A DNA stretch of 64,000 bases, taken from IDS-8 sp036381215. GTDB lineage: Bacteria; Pseudomonadota; Gammaproteobacteria; Steroidobacterales; Woeseiaceae. Of this stretch, positions 35,365 through 44,752 are shown in pieces. The position numbers and the translations under genes were made by a program. The notes beneath the pieces were generated by a model that saw only the letters and a program-made list of their open reading frames with translations, was not told the DNA's origin and searched no databases. Every line of letters starts with the position of its first letter. Positions within the stretch are counted from its first letter, which is position 1. The stretch spans positions 1 to 64,000 of the forward strand of contig DASVDF010000097.1 of the NCBI GenBank assembly GCA_036381215.1, read 5' to 3'.

Positions 35365-35406
35365 GAGTCGCGGCTCCGCCCGTTTTGTGATGGTGCCGGT
35401 GCGGAC

Positions 35407-37140
35407 TCAGCTGCTCATGCGCCAGATGTCGCCCTGGTCCGTGGTGCGCTCGCGGTGCATGAGGATCCACTCGGAGTGCTCTTCGAGGGCGGCGTCACCG
35501 AGCGTCCGCAGCACGCGCCGGCGCTCCCCGTCGTCCTCGCTGCGTCGCAGGCGCCGATGCGCGTTCTCGAAAATGCGGTGCATGAACTCGTACTGTCGCG
35601 TGAGCTCCGCGTCCGCCGTGCTGTGGCCGTAGGACTGGCGAACGCCGAGGCCGAGCAGCAGGATGCCCATTGCGACGGTGACCGGGTTGCGCGCCGCGTC
35701 GGCAAGGTCCGGAGGCGCCAGGATGAACAAGGCGACCGCGATGATGCCGGCCCAGAGCACGCTGAGCGCCATGCGCTCGGTCAGCCGGTGCCTGCGCAGG
35801 CGCTCGCTCGATTTGCGGCGGAAGTAGCCGAGCTGGCCGTTGATCTCGTCGCCGATCCAATGGGCGATCGTGTACCCGAGACCGCGAGGATCCGTATTCG
35901 GCGAGAAGTCGGACCGCGTGCCGGCCACCCGCATGACGTTGCGAATCCAGCCGAGATCGGGATCGCGCATCTGCAGGAAGTTGTCATGCACGAACTTCGA
36001 TACCGTGCCGCTCGTCACCCCGGCAACAGCCCAGTAGAACTGCACTCGCAGTCCCTCGGCCAGAGTGCGGTAGTCGAGGTACTTGCGATGCCAGGCATGG
36101 CGGCCGACGAACACGTGCACGGCGGCGGCGATCAGGAAGAAGCCGACGAACGCCACGATGAAAATGCGCTGCGGCAACACGTCGGAATACACGACGTACA
36201 TGATGCCCATGAGCAGCGCAAGTACGTGCGTGGAGCGCAGCGCGAGCAGCCGCCCTTTCTGGTAATGCAGCGCGAGCCAGTCGGCGATCCGGAAACCGTG
36301 CTCTATGACGCGTGCGCCGCGCGGAACTTCGCCGTCGGAATCACCCGCCAGCGGCCGGCTTTCCGCCGCGATGCGTGCGCCGTAGCGCAGCGCGTCGCGG
36401 TTGAATTCCCGGGTGAGCTGAAACACCCGTCGATGGCGCAAGGGTATTGCACGCGTCCGTGGCTCGCGGTCGTCGGCCGTAAACCACCAGCAGTCGAGCG
36501 CCGCGAGACCTTCCGCCGGTGCACCGTTCTCGCGGGCGCGCGAGCAGACGATGTGATACACGAGGTCGCTTTCGTCCTCGGCGAGGACCAGGCGGCTGAC
36601 CGTCGCCGGCGGCGTGTAGCCCGGCATGACGTCGTCATGGTGGAAGCGGACGACGTCCGCGGTGCCGCCGAGCTGGTCCGTCGGCTTGCCGTCCCATAGC
36701 GCGACCAGGATGTGACAATGCGCGCTCAGGAATACCCCGAGCTGAGCATACTGGCGCGCCCGTTCGCGACTGTTCGCGGCCAGGCTTTCCGGCGAGCTGC
36801 CCGGCACGATCGGCAGCTCGAAGATTTCCTCCGCCGCGCGGCACAGCCGCTCGAACTCTGCGAGCGACTCCGCGGTGACGAAGTCCTCGCGATAGACCGC
36901 GGCGGGCATCGGCAGCGTGGCGACGATCGGAATGCCGACCTCCAGCGCGGCGTCAGCGACCAGCCGGTCGGCGCCTTCGGCGAGCCCGCTCATCAGCCGC
37001 ACTCGGCGGTCCGGGTCCTCGGAACTCAATGCCGCGAGGAACCTCCGGATCCGGTCGCGGATCGCCGGGATTTCCGCCGGCACGAGGTCGCGGTGCCCGG
37101 TAACCGCCACCATGAGCGGCACCGCATAGCTCGCCCACAT
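35407..37140 (-). CDS. SLOG-like sensor fused to SLATT-like membrane domain
   Basis: 577 residues. The N-terminus (residues 5-175) is a Rossmann-like SLOG domain of the kind also called LSDAT: VAVTGHRDL (11-19), LMSGLAEGADRLVADAAL (49-66), and ILVALWDGKPTDQLGGTADV (144-163). These are the usual ligand-binding loops. A helical middle is followed by two transmembrane helices (about 302-320, 326-346), the conserved YRTLAEGLRVQFYW (358-371), two more helices (457-476, 486-502) and a C-terminal ALEEHSEWILMHRER. This matches SLATT-type pore-forming effectors predicted in nucleotide-signalling conflict systems. The ATG overlaps the upstream gene stop (TGATG). Confidence 0.75.
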   Translation of the reverse strand: MWASYAVPLMVAVTGHRDLVPAEIPAIRDRIRRFLAALSSEDPDRRVRLMSGLAEGADRLVADAALEVGIPIVATLPMPAAVYREDFVTAESLAEFERLCRAAEEIFELPIVPGSSPESLAANSRERARQYAQLGVFLSAHCHILVALWDGKPTDQLGGTADVVRFHHDDVMPGYTPPATVSRLVLAEDESDLVYHIVCSRARENGAPAEGLAALDCWWFTADDREPRTRAIPLRHRRVFQLTREFNRDALRYGARIAAESRPLAGDSDGEVPRGARVIEHGFRIADWLALHYQKGRLLALRSTHVLALLMGIMYVVYSDVLPQRIFIVAFVGFFLIAAAVHVFVGRHAWHRKYLDYRTLAEGLRVQFYWAVAGVTSGTVSKFVHDNFLQMRDPDLGWIRNVMRVAGTRSDFSPNTDPRGLGYTIAHWIGDEINGQLGYFRRKSSERLRRHRLTERMALSVLWAGIIAVALFILAPPDLADAARNPVTVAMGILLLGLGVRQSYGHSTADAELTRQYEFMHRIFENAHRRLRRSEDDGERRRVLRTLGDAALEEHSEWILMHRERTTDQGDIWRMSS

Positions 37141-39455
37141 CAGGGTTCGACGAAGCCTCCGGCCGGAATCGACGGCACGAAGCGCTGCTGGTAGACGTGC
37201 AGCAGGGTGGCGGCGCGCGCCTGCAGCTCACCCTTGCGGTTCGCCGGGTCGGGCCCGACGACCGGCGCACCCGCAAGCGTGTTGCCGAACGACGTGAACT
37301 GGGTCAGGAATGCCTGGCAATTCTGGTCGCCGGCGCTCGTCTTCGGCAGCTGGGTGGCGGCCCAGCACTTGTCGAGCTTGTCCTTGCCGTTCAGCCAGGT
37401 CGCGTCGAGCGTCGAGCAGCTCGCGGCCGACAACGGCGCTGCGCCGCCGCCGTCCGCGTCGCTGCACGCAAGCTGGTTGAGCGCCGCGTGCAGATCGTCA
37501 TACAGCGACAGGACCAGCTTCGCGAACACGGCGTCGTCCGGGAGCTCGGGTCCGCCGACCGGGCAGCTGCCGTCGCTCGCCCACACGTCCTGCGGATCGC
37601 CGTTGAAGGTGCAGGGCGTGATCTCCAGGTTGTAGGGCTTCAAAGACCAGCGGCCGCTCAGCACGCGGCTGCTCCCGCAGCCGCTGTTGATCAGTGTATC
37701 GACGAACTGCGGCGCCGCACCCAGCGACGGGTCGGTGAACGTGCGGAAGCGTTCGGAGACGGTGGTGGCGACGTCCCAGTCGAGCGTGCCGATGCGTTCG
37801 TTCGGCTGGCCGGCGTTCTCGGTGAACAACGGCGAGCCGGGCGGCAGGTTCAGTGCGCAACCGAGCTCCGAGCCGGTGAGGGCGGCGACGTCGAATTCGC
37901 CCTCGAAGGTGTCCCTGAACACGACGCCGCTCTCGGTGACGCCGAAGAACGCGTCGAACTCGAACCCGCTCGCCTTGCTCCCGCGGTACTGGCGCGAGAT
38001 CAGCATGTCGGGCAGCCCGCCGCTGTCCGCGAACAGGTCCGTGACCTCGCGCGGCAAGAGCGGCGTCACGTTCAGGAGCTGGGCGGCCGGATCGCCGGTG
38101 GCCTGCGGATCGACCACGACGCCGGCCTGGACGAGGTTCTGCACGCCGAGCACATTCCGGCAGGTCTGGGGATCGTAGCGGCAGTCCGGTATGTGACGGA
38201 TCTGGAACAGAGTGAGTCCGGACTCCTGGCTCGCGAGCATTACCTTGGAGAGCGTCGCCGCGGGTTCGCCGTTCGCACCGACCACGAGCGTGCAGGAGCC
38301 GGCGCAATCGAGGAGATCGATCGCAATGCCGGGGGCGACGGTCGGCCCTTCCGGCGGGAACGTCCCGGCGGAACCGGCGGTCGACAGCGTCAGGGCGCGG
38401 AGTCCGGTCTGTTGGCCGGACGCGTCGAACACCGGCTCCTCGGCGTTTTCGAGTCCGGAGAGGACGCCACCGGCCGCCACGGGCTCGAGCGCGAGCACCT
38501 GGCAGAACGCCCGATCGGTCACGTAGATTCGACCGGACCGGGAGCTCGCGCGCATGCCGTACGCCGGGGCGGCGGCGCTGCACCGGACGCTGGACGGCGC
38601 GCGGGCGGCATTCACGTCGAACACCTGGCGAGCGAGGCCGCCGCCCGACGCGACGGCCAGGATCCGGCCGAGGCTCGTTGTCGCGAGCAGGTAGACGCCG
38701 GAAGTCCCCGACGCATTCGCCAGCCGGGAGAGGGCGATGGCGTGGAGCTGCTCGTTGCCCTGGAGCTTCCAGTTGCCCTGGTTGGTCGCGAGAACGACCG
38801 GCGCAGCGGAATCCGGGAAGAAGACGGCCGTCTTGCGCTCCTCGAGCGCCAGGATGCCCGCGCCGAAGGGGAAAGCCTCCGCGTCGTCGCCTTCGACCGG
38901 GACGAGATCCACCACCAGCGGGCGGCCGGTCACGGCCACGTCGGCGCACCGGTTCGTGCGCGTCAGGGGGACGAACCCGGACGGACAGGTCCCGTCAGCG
39001 GCGCGGGGGGAGACCGCGACCACGCTGTAGGACTTGCCTTTGCTTTTGCCGGCAAGCAAGAGATCTCCACCGGCCTTGACGGCGAGCGCCGTGCACGGGC
39101 CCGGTGCGCGCACATCGAACCCGAGGGCCGCATCGCGGCAGTCGACCGCGTCATCGGCAGCGCCGGGTAGCGCAGGATCCGCCCAGTGCCGTACGACCGG
39201 GCCGTCGAGGCAATACAGGCCGTCGATGGCAGTCAGGATGCAGCTCTGCAAGGCCGCGCCGGTAATGCCCGTGTGCGTGAAGTCGGCGCTGCGCCGCGGA
39301 TCGGCGAAGTCCATCTCCAGCACGGCGTTCGTGCTGTTCACTGCCACCCGGTCGAGGGTCTGGATGGCCAGCTCCTGCGCGCCCGCGGCGCTGCAGAGCG
39401 CGGCTCCGGTGAGCGCAATCCACCGCGCGAACCTGCTTACGTTGGCCATGGCCAT
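37140..39455 (-). CDS. Large exported protein, unknown (middle gene of TIR/SLATT operon)
   Basis: 771 residues with a Sec signal peptide (ARWIALTGAALCSAAGAQEL). The mature chain is beta-rich and contains many Cys residues, often in pairs (CILTAIDGLYC, CAGSC, CRYDPQTC, CSDADGGG), which suggests disulphides in the periplasm or outside the cell. No domain is recognised. Either ATG (39455 or 39449) may be used; AGAAGGA precedes the first. The stop codon overlaps the start of the SLOG-SLATT gene by one base, and the TIR gene ends 71 bases upstream. Confidence 0.65.
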   Translation of the reverse strand: MAMANVSRFARWIALTGAALCSAAGAQELAIQTLDRVAVNSTNAVLEMDFADPRRSADFTHTGITGAALQSCILTAIDGLYCLDGPVVRHWADPALPGAADDAVDCRDAALGFDVRAPGPCTALAVKAGGDLLLAGKSKGKSYSVVAVSPRAADGTCPSGFVPLTRTNRCADVAVTGRPLVVDLVPVEGDDAEAFPFGAGILALEERKTAVFFPDSAAPVVLATNQGNWKLQGNEQLHAIALSRLANASGTSGVYLLATTSLGRILAVASGGGLARQVFDVNAARAPSSVRCSAAAPAYGMRASSRSGRIYVTDRAFCQVLALEPVAAGGVLSGLENAEEPVFDASGQQTGLRALTLSTAGSAGTFPPEGPTVAPGIAIDLLDCAGSCTLVVGANGEPAATLSKVMLASQESGLTLFQIRHIPDCRYDPQTCRNVLGVQNLVQAGVVVDPQATGDPAAQLLNVTPLLPREVTDLFADSGGLPDMLISRQYRGSKASGFEFDAFFGVTESGVVFRDTFEGEFDVAALTGSELGCALNLPPGSPLFTENAGQPNERIGTLDWDVATTVSERFRTFTDPSLGAAPQFVDTLINSGCGSSRVLSGRWSLKPYNLEITPCTFNGDPQDVWASDGSCPVGGPELPDDAVFAKLVLSLYDDLHAALNQLACSDADGGGAAPLSAASCSTLDATWLNGKDKLDKCWAATQLPKTSAGDQNCQAFLTQFTSFGNTLAGAPVVGPDPANRKGELQARAATLLHVYQQRFVPSIPAGGFVEP

Positions 39456-39526
39456 CGTTCTCGTCCTTCTATCTGGTTGATCGTGATTGCAGATGGGGCG
39501 TGCTGCCGTCCGCCAGCCGGCCTGGT

Positions 39527-41755
39527 TCAGGGCAGCATCGAATATGCTTGTGCTTTCTCCGGTTTGCCCCACGCCGTGTAGAGTTGTGCGACGCGCTTGC
39601 GGCCTTCATCCGCAAGCTGCGGGATGGGCGCCTGGGCCAGGCCCTCGAGACTGGTGAGCAGCAGCGGTTCCGCTTGTGCGTATTGCCCGATGCCGGCCAG
39701 CGCGGCGCCTTCCACGTTCTTCGCCGCCGCAATCCGCCAGTGATTCGCGGGCAGGCTTCGCGACAGGATGCGCTCCGCCTGGCGCGCGGTCTCGAGGCCC
39801 TCCCGGAACTGGCCGGTCAGCACCATCAGGTCCGCGCGTACGGTCATCGTGCCGGCGGTCTCGGGATGCTCGTCACCCAGTACCGCCCGCCGGATGGCGA
39901 GGCCTTCGTCCAGCAGCTGCCCCGCTTCGGCGTACTCGCCTTGCAGCATGAGCCAGAAGCCGAGGCTCGTGACCGTCGCCGCGATCGCAGGATGTTGCGG
40001 CCCGAGCAGCTTGCGGCGCATCGCGAGCGACTCCCTGAGCTCCGCGATCGCCTCTTGCGTCTGTCCCCTGGCGTACAGCACGAATGCGATGTTGCTCAGC
40101 ACCGCGGCGATCTCGGGGTGCTCAGGGCCGAACACCTTGCCGTACATCGCGAGCGCATTGCGGTAAGTCTGCTCCGCCTCGACGAGATCGCCGTTGAGCT
40201 CGAGCACGTAGCCGATGTTGTTCAGGCCGGCGGCCAGCTCCGAGTGCGGACCCTGGAACACCTGGCGCTTGATGACCAGCGCTTCCTTGAGGAGCGCCTC
40301 GGCTTCTTCGAGACGGCCCTGATCGAGCACGGCCCATGCAAGGTTGTTCAGCGTCTCCGCGAGCGGCGGTCCGCCGTCGACCTCGCGCCGCATCGCGAGC
40401 GCTTCCCGCAGATAAGGCACGGCCTGGTCGTAATCGCCCTGCTCGTAATAGCTGAGCCCGAGATCCTCCAGGCTCTCGGCGACGTCGGGGGCGGCGCCGT
40501 CGTGCAGGGCGCGCCGGATGGCCAGCGCTTCGACGATGAGCGGGCGTGCCGCGCCGGTCTCACCGCGGCGGGTCAGTACGTCGGCGAGCGCGGTCGCCGC
40601 GTCCGCCACGTCGGCGGAATCGTCGCCGGCCGTCGCACGCGCGGTCGCGAGCGCCTGGCGGAGCTGGGCTTCGGCCTCGTCGTAGCTCGCGTCGAGCGTC
40701 AGGACGCGGCCGAGGTGCACGCGGCTGCGGGCGACTTCCAGGTGCCCGTCACCGAACAGCTCGCTGCGCCGCTCAAGCGCTTCGCGGACGAGGCGCAGCG
40801 CCGGCGGATACAGCCCGAGCCCGGTATACACCGTGCCCATGGTGTCCATCAGCGTCGCCTGGATCTCCGGCTGAGCGGCGAGCTCGTCCTCGATGCGGCT
40901 CGCGCCCTTGTCGAGGATCTCCCGCGCGGTGATGGTGTTGCCCAGCGCTTCGCCCGGATCGGAGACCTTGAAGAGATCCACCATGAACTGCGTGGTCTGG
41001 CGCGCGACCTCCGCCTTTACCTCCGCCTGCCGGCGCTGCTCTTCCGCCTCGATGCGGGCGAGCCACGCGGTCGCCGCCAGCGCGGTTGTGATCGCCATGC
41101 CGGCCAGCGCCGCCGACGCGAGCACCAGCATGCGGCGGTGCTGGCGCTGCTGCTCGCGCTGGCGCAGGGCGTCGAAGCCGACGCCCAGCATGCCGGCGAT
41201 CAGCTTCAGGCTGGCGTTCCGGCGGCCGTCCTTCCCCTTGCGGGCATCGGCCGCGATGGGCTCGCTCAAGTGCTCCGTCAGCCGCCCTTGCTCGTCGACC
41301 TTGTAGAGCAGCGCCGGCGGGAAGCATTCGCGGTCGGCGCCTTCCGGGTGCAGCGAGGCGCCGGGCTCGCCGTCGACGATCAGGCAGAAGATGCGGCCCG
41401 CGCCGCCGAGCCGCTTGAAGGTAAGGACTTCCTCGTTGGTCCAGCGCGAGCGGGCCGCGTTGGGCGAGCAGATGACGACGAGGCACGCGGAGCTCGCGAG
41501 GGCCTCCGTCAGTGCGCCCCCAAGGCTGGTCGCCGAGGACAGCTCTTCACGGTCGCGAAAAACGGGAGCAAGGCGTTCCGGCACCGGTCCGGCGGGGGTG
41601 CTCTGCCCGACCAGGCGCCGCGGCACCCGGTAGGTCTCGAGCGCCCTGTGCAGCCAGGCAGCCCACCGCTCGTCGGCGTGGCTGTAGCTGATGAAGGCCC
41701 GGTACCGGTACTGGCGCGACACGGGAGTGCCGTCGAGGGGATGATGCTGGATCAT
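39527..41755 (-). CDS. TIR-domain, transmembrane, TPR-repeat protein
   Basis: 742 residues from the MIQHHPLDG start. Residues 15-150 are a TIR domain: YRAFISYSHADERWAAWLHR, APVFRDREELSSATSLGGAL, CLVVICSPNAARSRWTNEEV. The W105-x-x-x-E109 spacing matches the catalytic Glu of NAD-cleaving TIR domains. A helix at about 222-247 (MLVLASAALAGMAITTALAA) spans the membrane. The rest is TPR repeats (for example ETLNNLAWAVLDQGRLEEAE). The N-terminus would be cytoplasmic and the repeats periplasmic. It opens the operon leading to the exported and SLOG-SLATT genes. The NADase activity is inferred. Confidence 0.85.
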   Translation of the reverse strand: MIQHHPLDGTPVSRQYRYRAFISYSHADERWAAWLHRALETYRVPRRLVGQSTPAGPVPERLAPVFRDREELSSATSLGGALTEALASSACLVVICSPNAARSRWTNEEVLTFKRLGGAGRIFCLIVDGEPGASLHPEGADRECFPPALLYKVDEQGRLTEHLSEPIAADARKGKDGRRNASLKLIAGMLGVGFDALRQREQQRQHRRMLVLASAALAGMAITTALAATAWLARIEAEEQRRQAEVKAEVARQTTQFMVDLFKVSDPGEALGNTITAREILDKGASRIEDELAAQPEIQATLMDTMGTVYTGLGLYPPALRLVREALERRSELFGDGHLEVARSRVHLGRVLTLDASYDEAEAQLRQALATARATAGDDSADVADAATALADVLTRRGETGAARPLIVEALAIRRALHDGAAPDVAESLEDLGLSYYEQGDYDQAVPYLREALAMRREVDGGPPLAETLNNLAWAVLDQGRLEEAEALLKEALVIKRQVFQGPHSELAAGLNNIGYVLELNGDLVEAEQTYRNALAMYGKVFGPEHPEIAAVLSNIAFVLYARGQTQEAIAELRESLAMRRKLLGPQHPAIAATVTSLGFWLMLQGEYAEAGQLLDEGLAIRRAVLGDEHPETAGTMTVRADLMVLTGQFREGLETARQAERILSRSLPANHWRIAAAKNVEGAALAGIGQYAQAEPLLLTSLEGLAQAPIPQLADEGRKRVAQLYTAWGKPEKAQAYSMLP

Positions 41756-42022
41756 AGTCGAATCGTGGGCGCCCGGCGCAAGCATTGCGTGTCCGGGCCG
41801 GCGTGCGACCCCTGCCGGCGGGCGCTGTAATGGAACGGGCGTTTGGCGGGTCTGCTATCGGTGTGCGGCGCGAGCCACCGGGCGCACGCGCGCCGGGCGC
41901 GCGCCGGGCGATGCCATGGTCGAGCGGAAGTATCGGTGTTGCGCAGACCCGCCGGGAGGCTCAGCATGGAGGCGGAACGTCGTTTTTATTATTTATTTCT
42001 GTTGATTCTCTGGGACAAGCCG

Positions 42023-42601
42023 ATGAAACACAAGCTGATTACGTTGATTTGCACCGGCCTGCTTGCCGCGCCGGCGCTGGCGGCCCTCGAGCCCGGCGAC
42101 AAGGCGCCCGATTTCCGGGCGAAGGCGTCGCTCGCCGGAAAGGAATTCGACTTCTCCCTTGCCGGCGCGCTCGCGAAGGGCACCGTCGTCGTGTATTTCT
42201 ATCCGTCCGCGTTCACGAACGGCTGCAACATGCAGGCCCACGAGTTCGCCCAGAACATCGAGAAGTTCAAGGCGGCGGGTGCGAGCGTGATCGGCGTGTC
42301 GCTCGACAGCATCGAGCGGCTGAATGATTTCTCGGCGGATCCCGACTACTGCGCCGGCAAGCTGCCGGTTGCGTCGGATGCCAGCGGCGAGATCGCGCGC
42401 TCGTACGGGCTCGAGATCGCCGCGGGCCGCCCCGGCCTGAAGGATTCGCGCGGCGAGGAAATCGGCCACGATTTTGCCGAGCGCACGACCTTCATCGTGA
42501 CACCGGACGGCAGGATCGCCGAGACGATCGGCGGCATTTCGCCGATCGAGAACGTGCAGAAGTCGCTTGAGGCCGTGCAGCGCCTGCAAGCGTCGACCTG
42601 A
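42023..42601 (+). CDS. Exported peroxiredoxin (AhpC/TSA-Bcp type)
   Basis: 192 residues. The signal peptide is KHKLITLICTGLLAAPALA. The thioredoxin fold contains the peroxidatic Cys68 in PSAFTNGCNMQAHEF and a probable resolving Cys110 in DPDYCAGK; the C-terminal half has FAERTTFIVTPDGRIAETIG. It would reduce peroxides in the periplasm. The gene is divergent from the TIR operon across about 267 bases. The ATG at 42023 is chosen for the signal peptide, although an upstream extension is open. Confidence 0.85.
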   Translation: MKHKLITLICTGLLAAPALAALEPGDKAPDFRAKASLAGKEFDFSLAGALAKGTVVVYFYPSAFTNGCNMQAHEFAQNIEKFKAAGASVIGVSLDSIERLNDFSADPDYCAGKLPVASDASGEIARSYGLEIAAGRPGLKDSRGEEIGHDFAERTTFIVTPDGRIAETIGGISPIENVQKSLEAVQRLQAST

Positions 42602-42608
42602 CGTTCGA

Positions 42609-42910
42609 TCAGAACAGGCGACGCAGGTCCTCGGCGCCGAGCTTCCCGTCGCCGCCGTCGAGCAGCCCCGCGAGGGAGCCGAGCCCGCCCGCCAGGCCGC
42701 TCTGCCGGCCGGCCCGTTTCCCGAGCGCGGCCATCGCAGGCCGGCGACGATCGGCAGCGCTTTCCTGATCAGGCCGCTGTCGAGGCCGGTGTCCTCGGAG
42801 GCGCGGTCCGCCACGTTGCGGCTGGCTTCCTTGCTGCCGTACAGCTGCCCGAGCACCTGGTTGCCTTCGTCTCGTGCACTCTCGTCCGACAGGCGATCCG
42901 GTGTCCCGTG
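42609..42910 (-). pseudogene. DUF937 protein relic with frameshift
   Basis: One frame (42910 to 42737) reads DRLSDESARDEGNQVLGQLY, GSKEASRNVADRASEDTGLD and LIRKALPIVAGL; a second frame continues AMAALGKRAGRQSGLAGGLG and SLAGLLDGGDGKLGAEDLRR to the stop at 42609. These are consecutive parts of DUF937, joined by a one-base frameshift near 42736. The 5' third of the family is also missing. It is a decayed gene; DUF937 function is unknown. Confidence 0.7.
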
Positions 42911-43165
42911 CTTGACGTGAGGGGAAGGTTTCCGGCATTGGGGCGGGCAGGACGCCGCACACGACCACATCGAACCGGCATTCGAGGTGTAGACGACACG
43001 CCGGTGAGGGCGAGTCAGCGGCGGTTCGGCGGGGTGGCCGTTTTCGGCTGTCACAACGAAATCGGATAACGCGCCTCCGATTGCGTGTGGTATTTACCCT
43101 GCCTGCCGCCCTGGGCTTGCGCAGCCGCGAGAGCCTTGCGGGGCCCACGCGAACAAGGAGGAGCA

Positions 43166-43642
43166 ATGACCACCCAAACCGCGAAGCTGGCGGCCCCGAA
43201 TGCGTACCGTGCGCTGCTGTACGCCGCCCTCATCGCCGGCACGCTGGACCTGACCTATGCGCTCGTGGTGTACGGGCTGCGCGGCGTTCCGCCGGTGAGC
43301 ATCATGCAGTCGATTTCGTCCGGCCTCCTCGGCAGCGCCGCGTTCGAGCACGGAGCGGCGAGCGCGACGCTCGGCGTCGTGCTGCACTATCTCATCATGT
43401 TCGTGATTTGCTGGATCTACTGGGCAGCGAGCCGCCGGATTGGCGTGCTGACGGAGCGGCCGGTCGTCATGGGCCTGCTGTACGGCATCGTCGTGTACAT
43501 CGTCATGAATTTCGTGGTGGTGCCGCTGTCGGCGGTTCCTGGCGAACGGCATTTCACGGCCTTTTCGATCGCGCTGGCGGCGGCCCCGATGCTGTTCTGT
43601 GTCGGCCTGCCGATCGCGCTGATCACTCGGCGTTTCGGCTGA
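43166..43642 (+). CDS. Four-helix membrane protein, unknown
   Basis: 158 residues. AAGGAGGAGCA lies ahead of the ATG, a strong ribosome-binding site. Four hydrophobic helices are present (about residues 17-38, 72-93, 104-124, 132-152). Sequence includes ALLYAALIAGTLDLTYALVV and MGLLYGIVVYIVMNFVVVPL. The family is not certain. It is downstream of the DUF937 relic and convergent with rdgC. Confidence 0.65.
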   Translation: MTTQTAKLAAPNAYRALLYAALIAGTLDLTYALVVYGLRGVPPVSIMQSISSGLLGSAAFEHGAASATLGVVLHYLIMFVICWIYWAASRRIGVLTERPVVMGLLYGIVVYIVMNFVVVPLSAVPGERHFTAFSIALAAAPMLFCVGLPIALITRRFG

Positions 43643-43668
43643 ATCGCCGGGCGCCGGCGGGCGCGCCC

Positions 43669-44598
43669 CTACGCGCTGGCGGCCAGGCGTTGCACTGCCG
43701 GCGCTCCTTCCTCGTAGCCGCCGAGCGCGTGCTCGAGCGCGGACAGGAGCTGGCGCAACGTGCCGGCCAGCAAAGCGAGCTCGGCGTCGAAGCGTGCCAG
43801 CGGGTCTTCGTCCGGCATGTCGGCCGCGACGTCGCCGCCGAGGAGCTTCAGCTTGCCGACGCCGCCTTTCTCGTCGAGCGTGCAGCTCAGCACGTCGTCG
43901 AGCGTCACGCCGAGGTGTGTCAGCCGCATACCGTGCCGCAGGTGGTTGCGCACCGTGGCGTGACCGAGATCCATGTCGCTGCAGCGAATGGCGGCCTTGC
44001 TGTCACTCGGGTCGCACATGCGGCATTCGTTGCCGAGCCCGAAACCGCGCGGCGCATCGCCGAGGAAGATGCGCGTGAGCAGGTCGGCGTACGGGCGATT
44101 GAACGCGAGCGGGGTCGCGTCCACGTCCGCGACTGCAAACCGCAGGTGCTCGACGAGTTGCTCCGTGCGCGCGTCCGAGCCGGTGTCGATGGCGAGAATG
44201 CGCTCCTTGCCAAGCACCACGGCATGCGTGCGCTGTGAGCGGACCAGCGCCTTGGGGAGCAGCTCGTCGCGCGTCTGTGCCTTGAGCCGGCGGCGCTCGC
44301 GTCGGCCGGGGTCGGTTCCCATCCGCTGGCGGAACTCGGCAATGCGTGCTTCGAGCGCATCCTCGATGGCCGCGGCGGGCAGGAGCCGCACCTGGCTGCG
44401 CAGCCGCAGCAGGTCCGCGCCTTCCACACGCCGCGCAAGCGAGCCCTCCGGATCGCCGGTCGGCGGCTCGAAACCGGTGCTCTTCTCGGCGAAGGCGCCA
44501 CAGGGCTCGAAAGCGACCTCGGCGAGCCTGGCGGACAGGGCGTGCTCGGAATCCGGCCAGGGGCCGTTCAGGCGGAACAGGCGGACATTGCGGAACAT
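43669..44598 (-). CDS. rdgC: Recombination-associated protein RdgC
   Basis: 309 residues, near the usual ~300. RdgC is a ring-shaped DNA-binding protein that modulates RecA and nucleoid exonucleases in gammaproteobacteria. Marks: the start MFRNVRLFRLNGPWP, FEPCGAF, LRLRSQVRLLPAAAI, ARIAEFRQRMGTDPGRRER, then NRPYADLLTRIFLGD and the terminal DAELALLAGTLRQLLSALEH. Cytoplasmic. Not in an operon; the neighbour at 44753 is 154 bases upstream on the same strand. Confidence 0.92.
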   Translation of the reverse strand: MFRNVRLFRLNGPWPDSEHALSARLAEVAFEPCGAFAEKSTGFEPPTGDPEGSLARRVEGADLLRLRSQVRLLPAAAIEDALEARIAEFRQRMGTDPGRRERRRLKAQTRDELLPKALVRSQRTHAVVLGKERILAIDTGSDARTEQLVEHLRFAVADVDATPLAFNRPYADLLTRIFLGDAPRGFGLGNECRMCDPSDSKAAIRCSDMDLGHATVRNHLRHGMRLTHLGVTLDDVLSCTLDEKGGVGKLKLLGGDVAADMPDEDPLARFDAELALLAGTLRQLLSALEHALGGYEEGAPAVQRLAASA

Positions 44599-44752
44599 GC
44601 TTGTTTTCCGGTGTACGGCGAAAGGCGGGGAAGTATCCGGATTCGCCGCGGCAATGTCACTCTTGCAAAACCGCGCGTGGCTCGTCCCGGATTGCGCGGC
44701 GGCCGGTTCGGCGGCGCGAGCGTCCGCGATTGCTGTTCGTCGCGCAGGGCGC

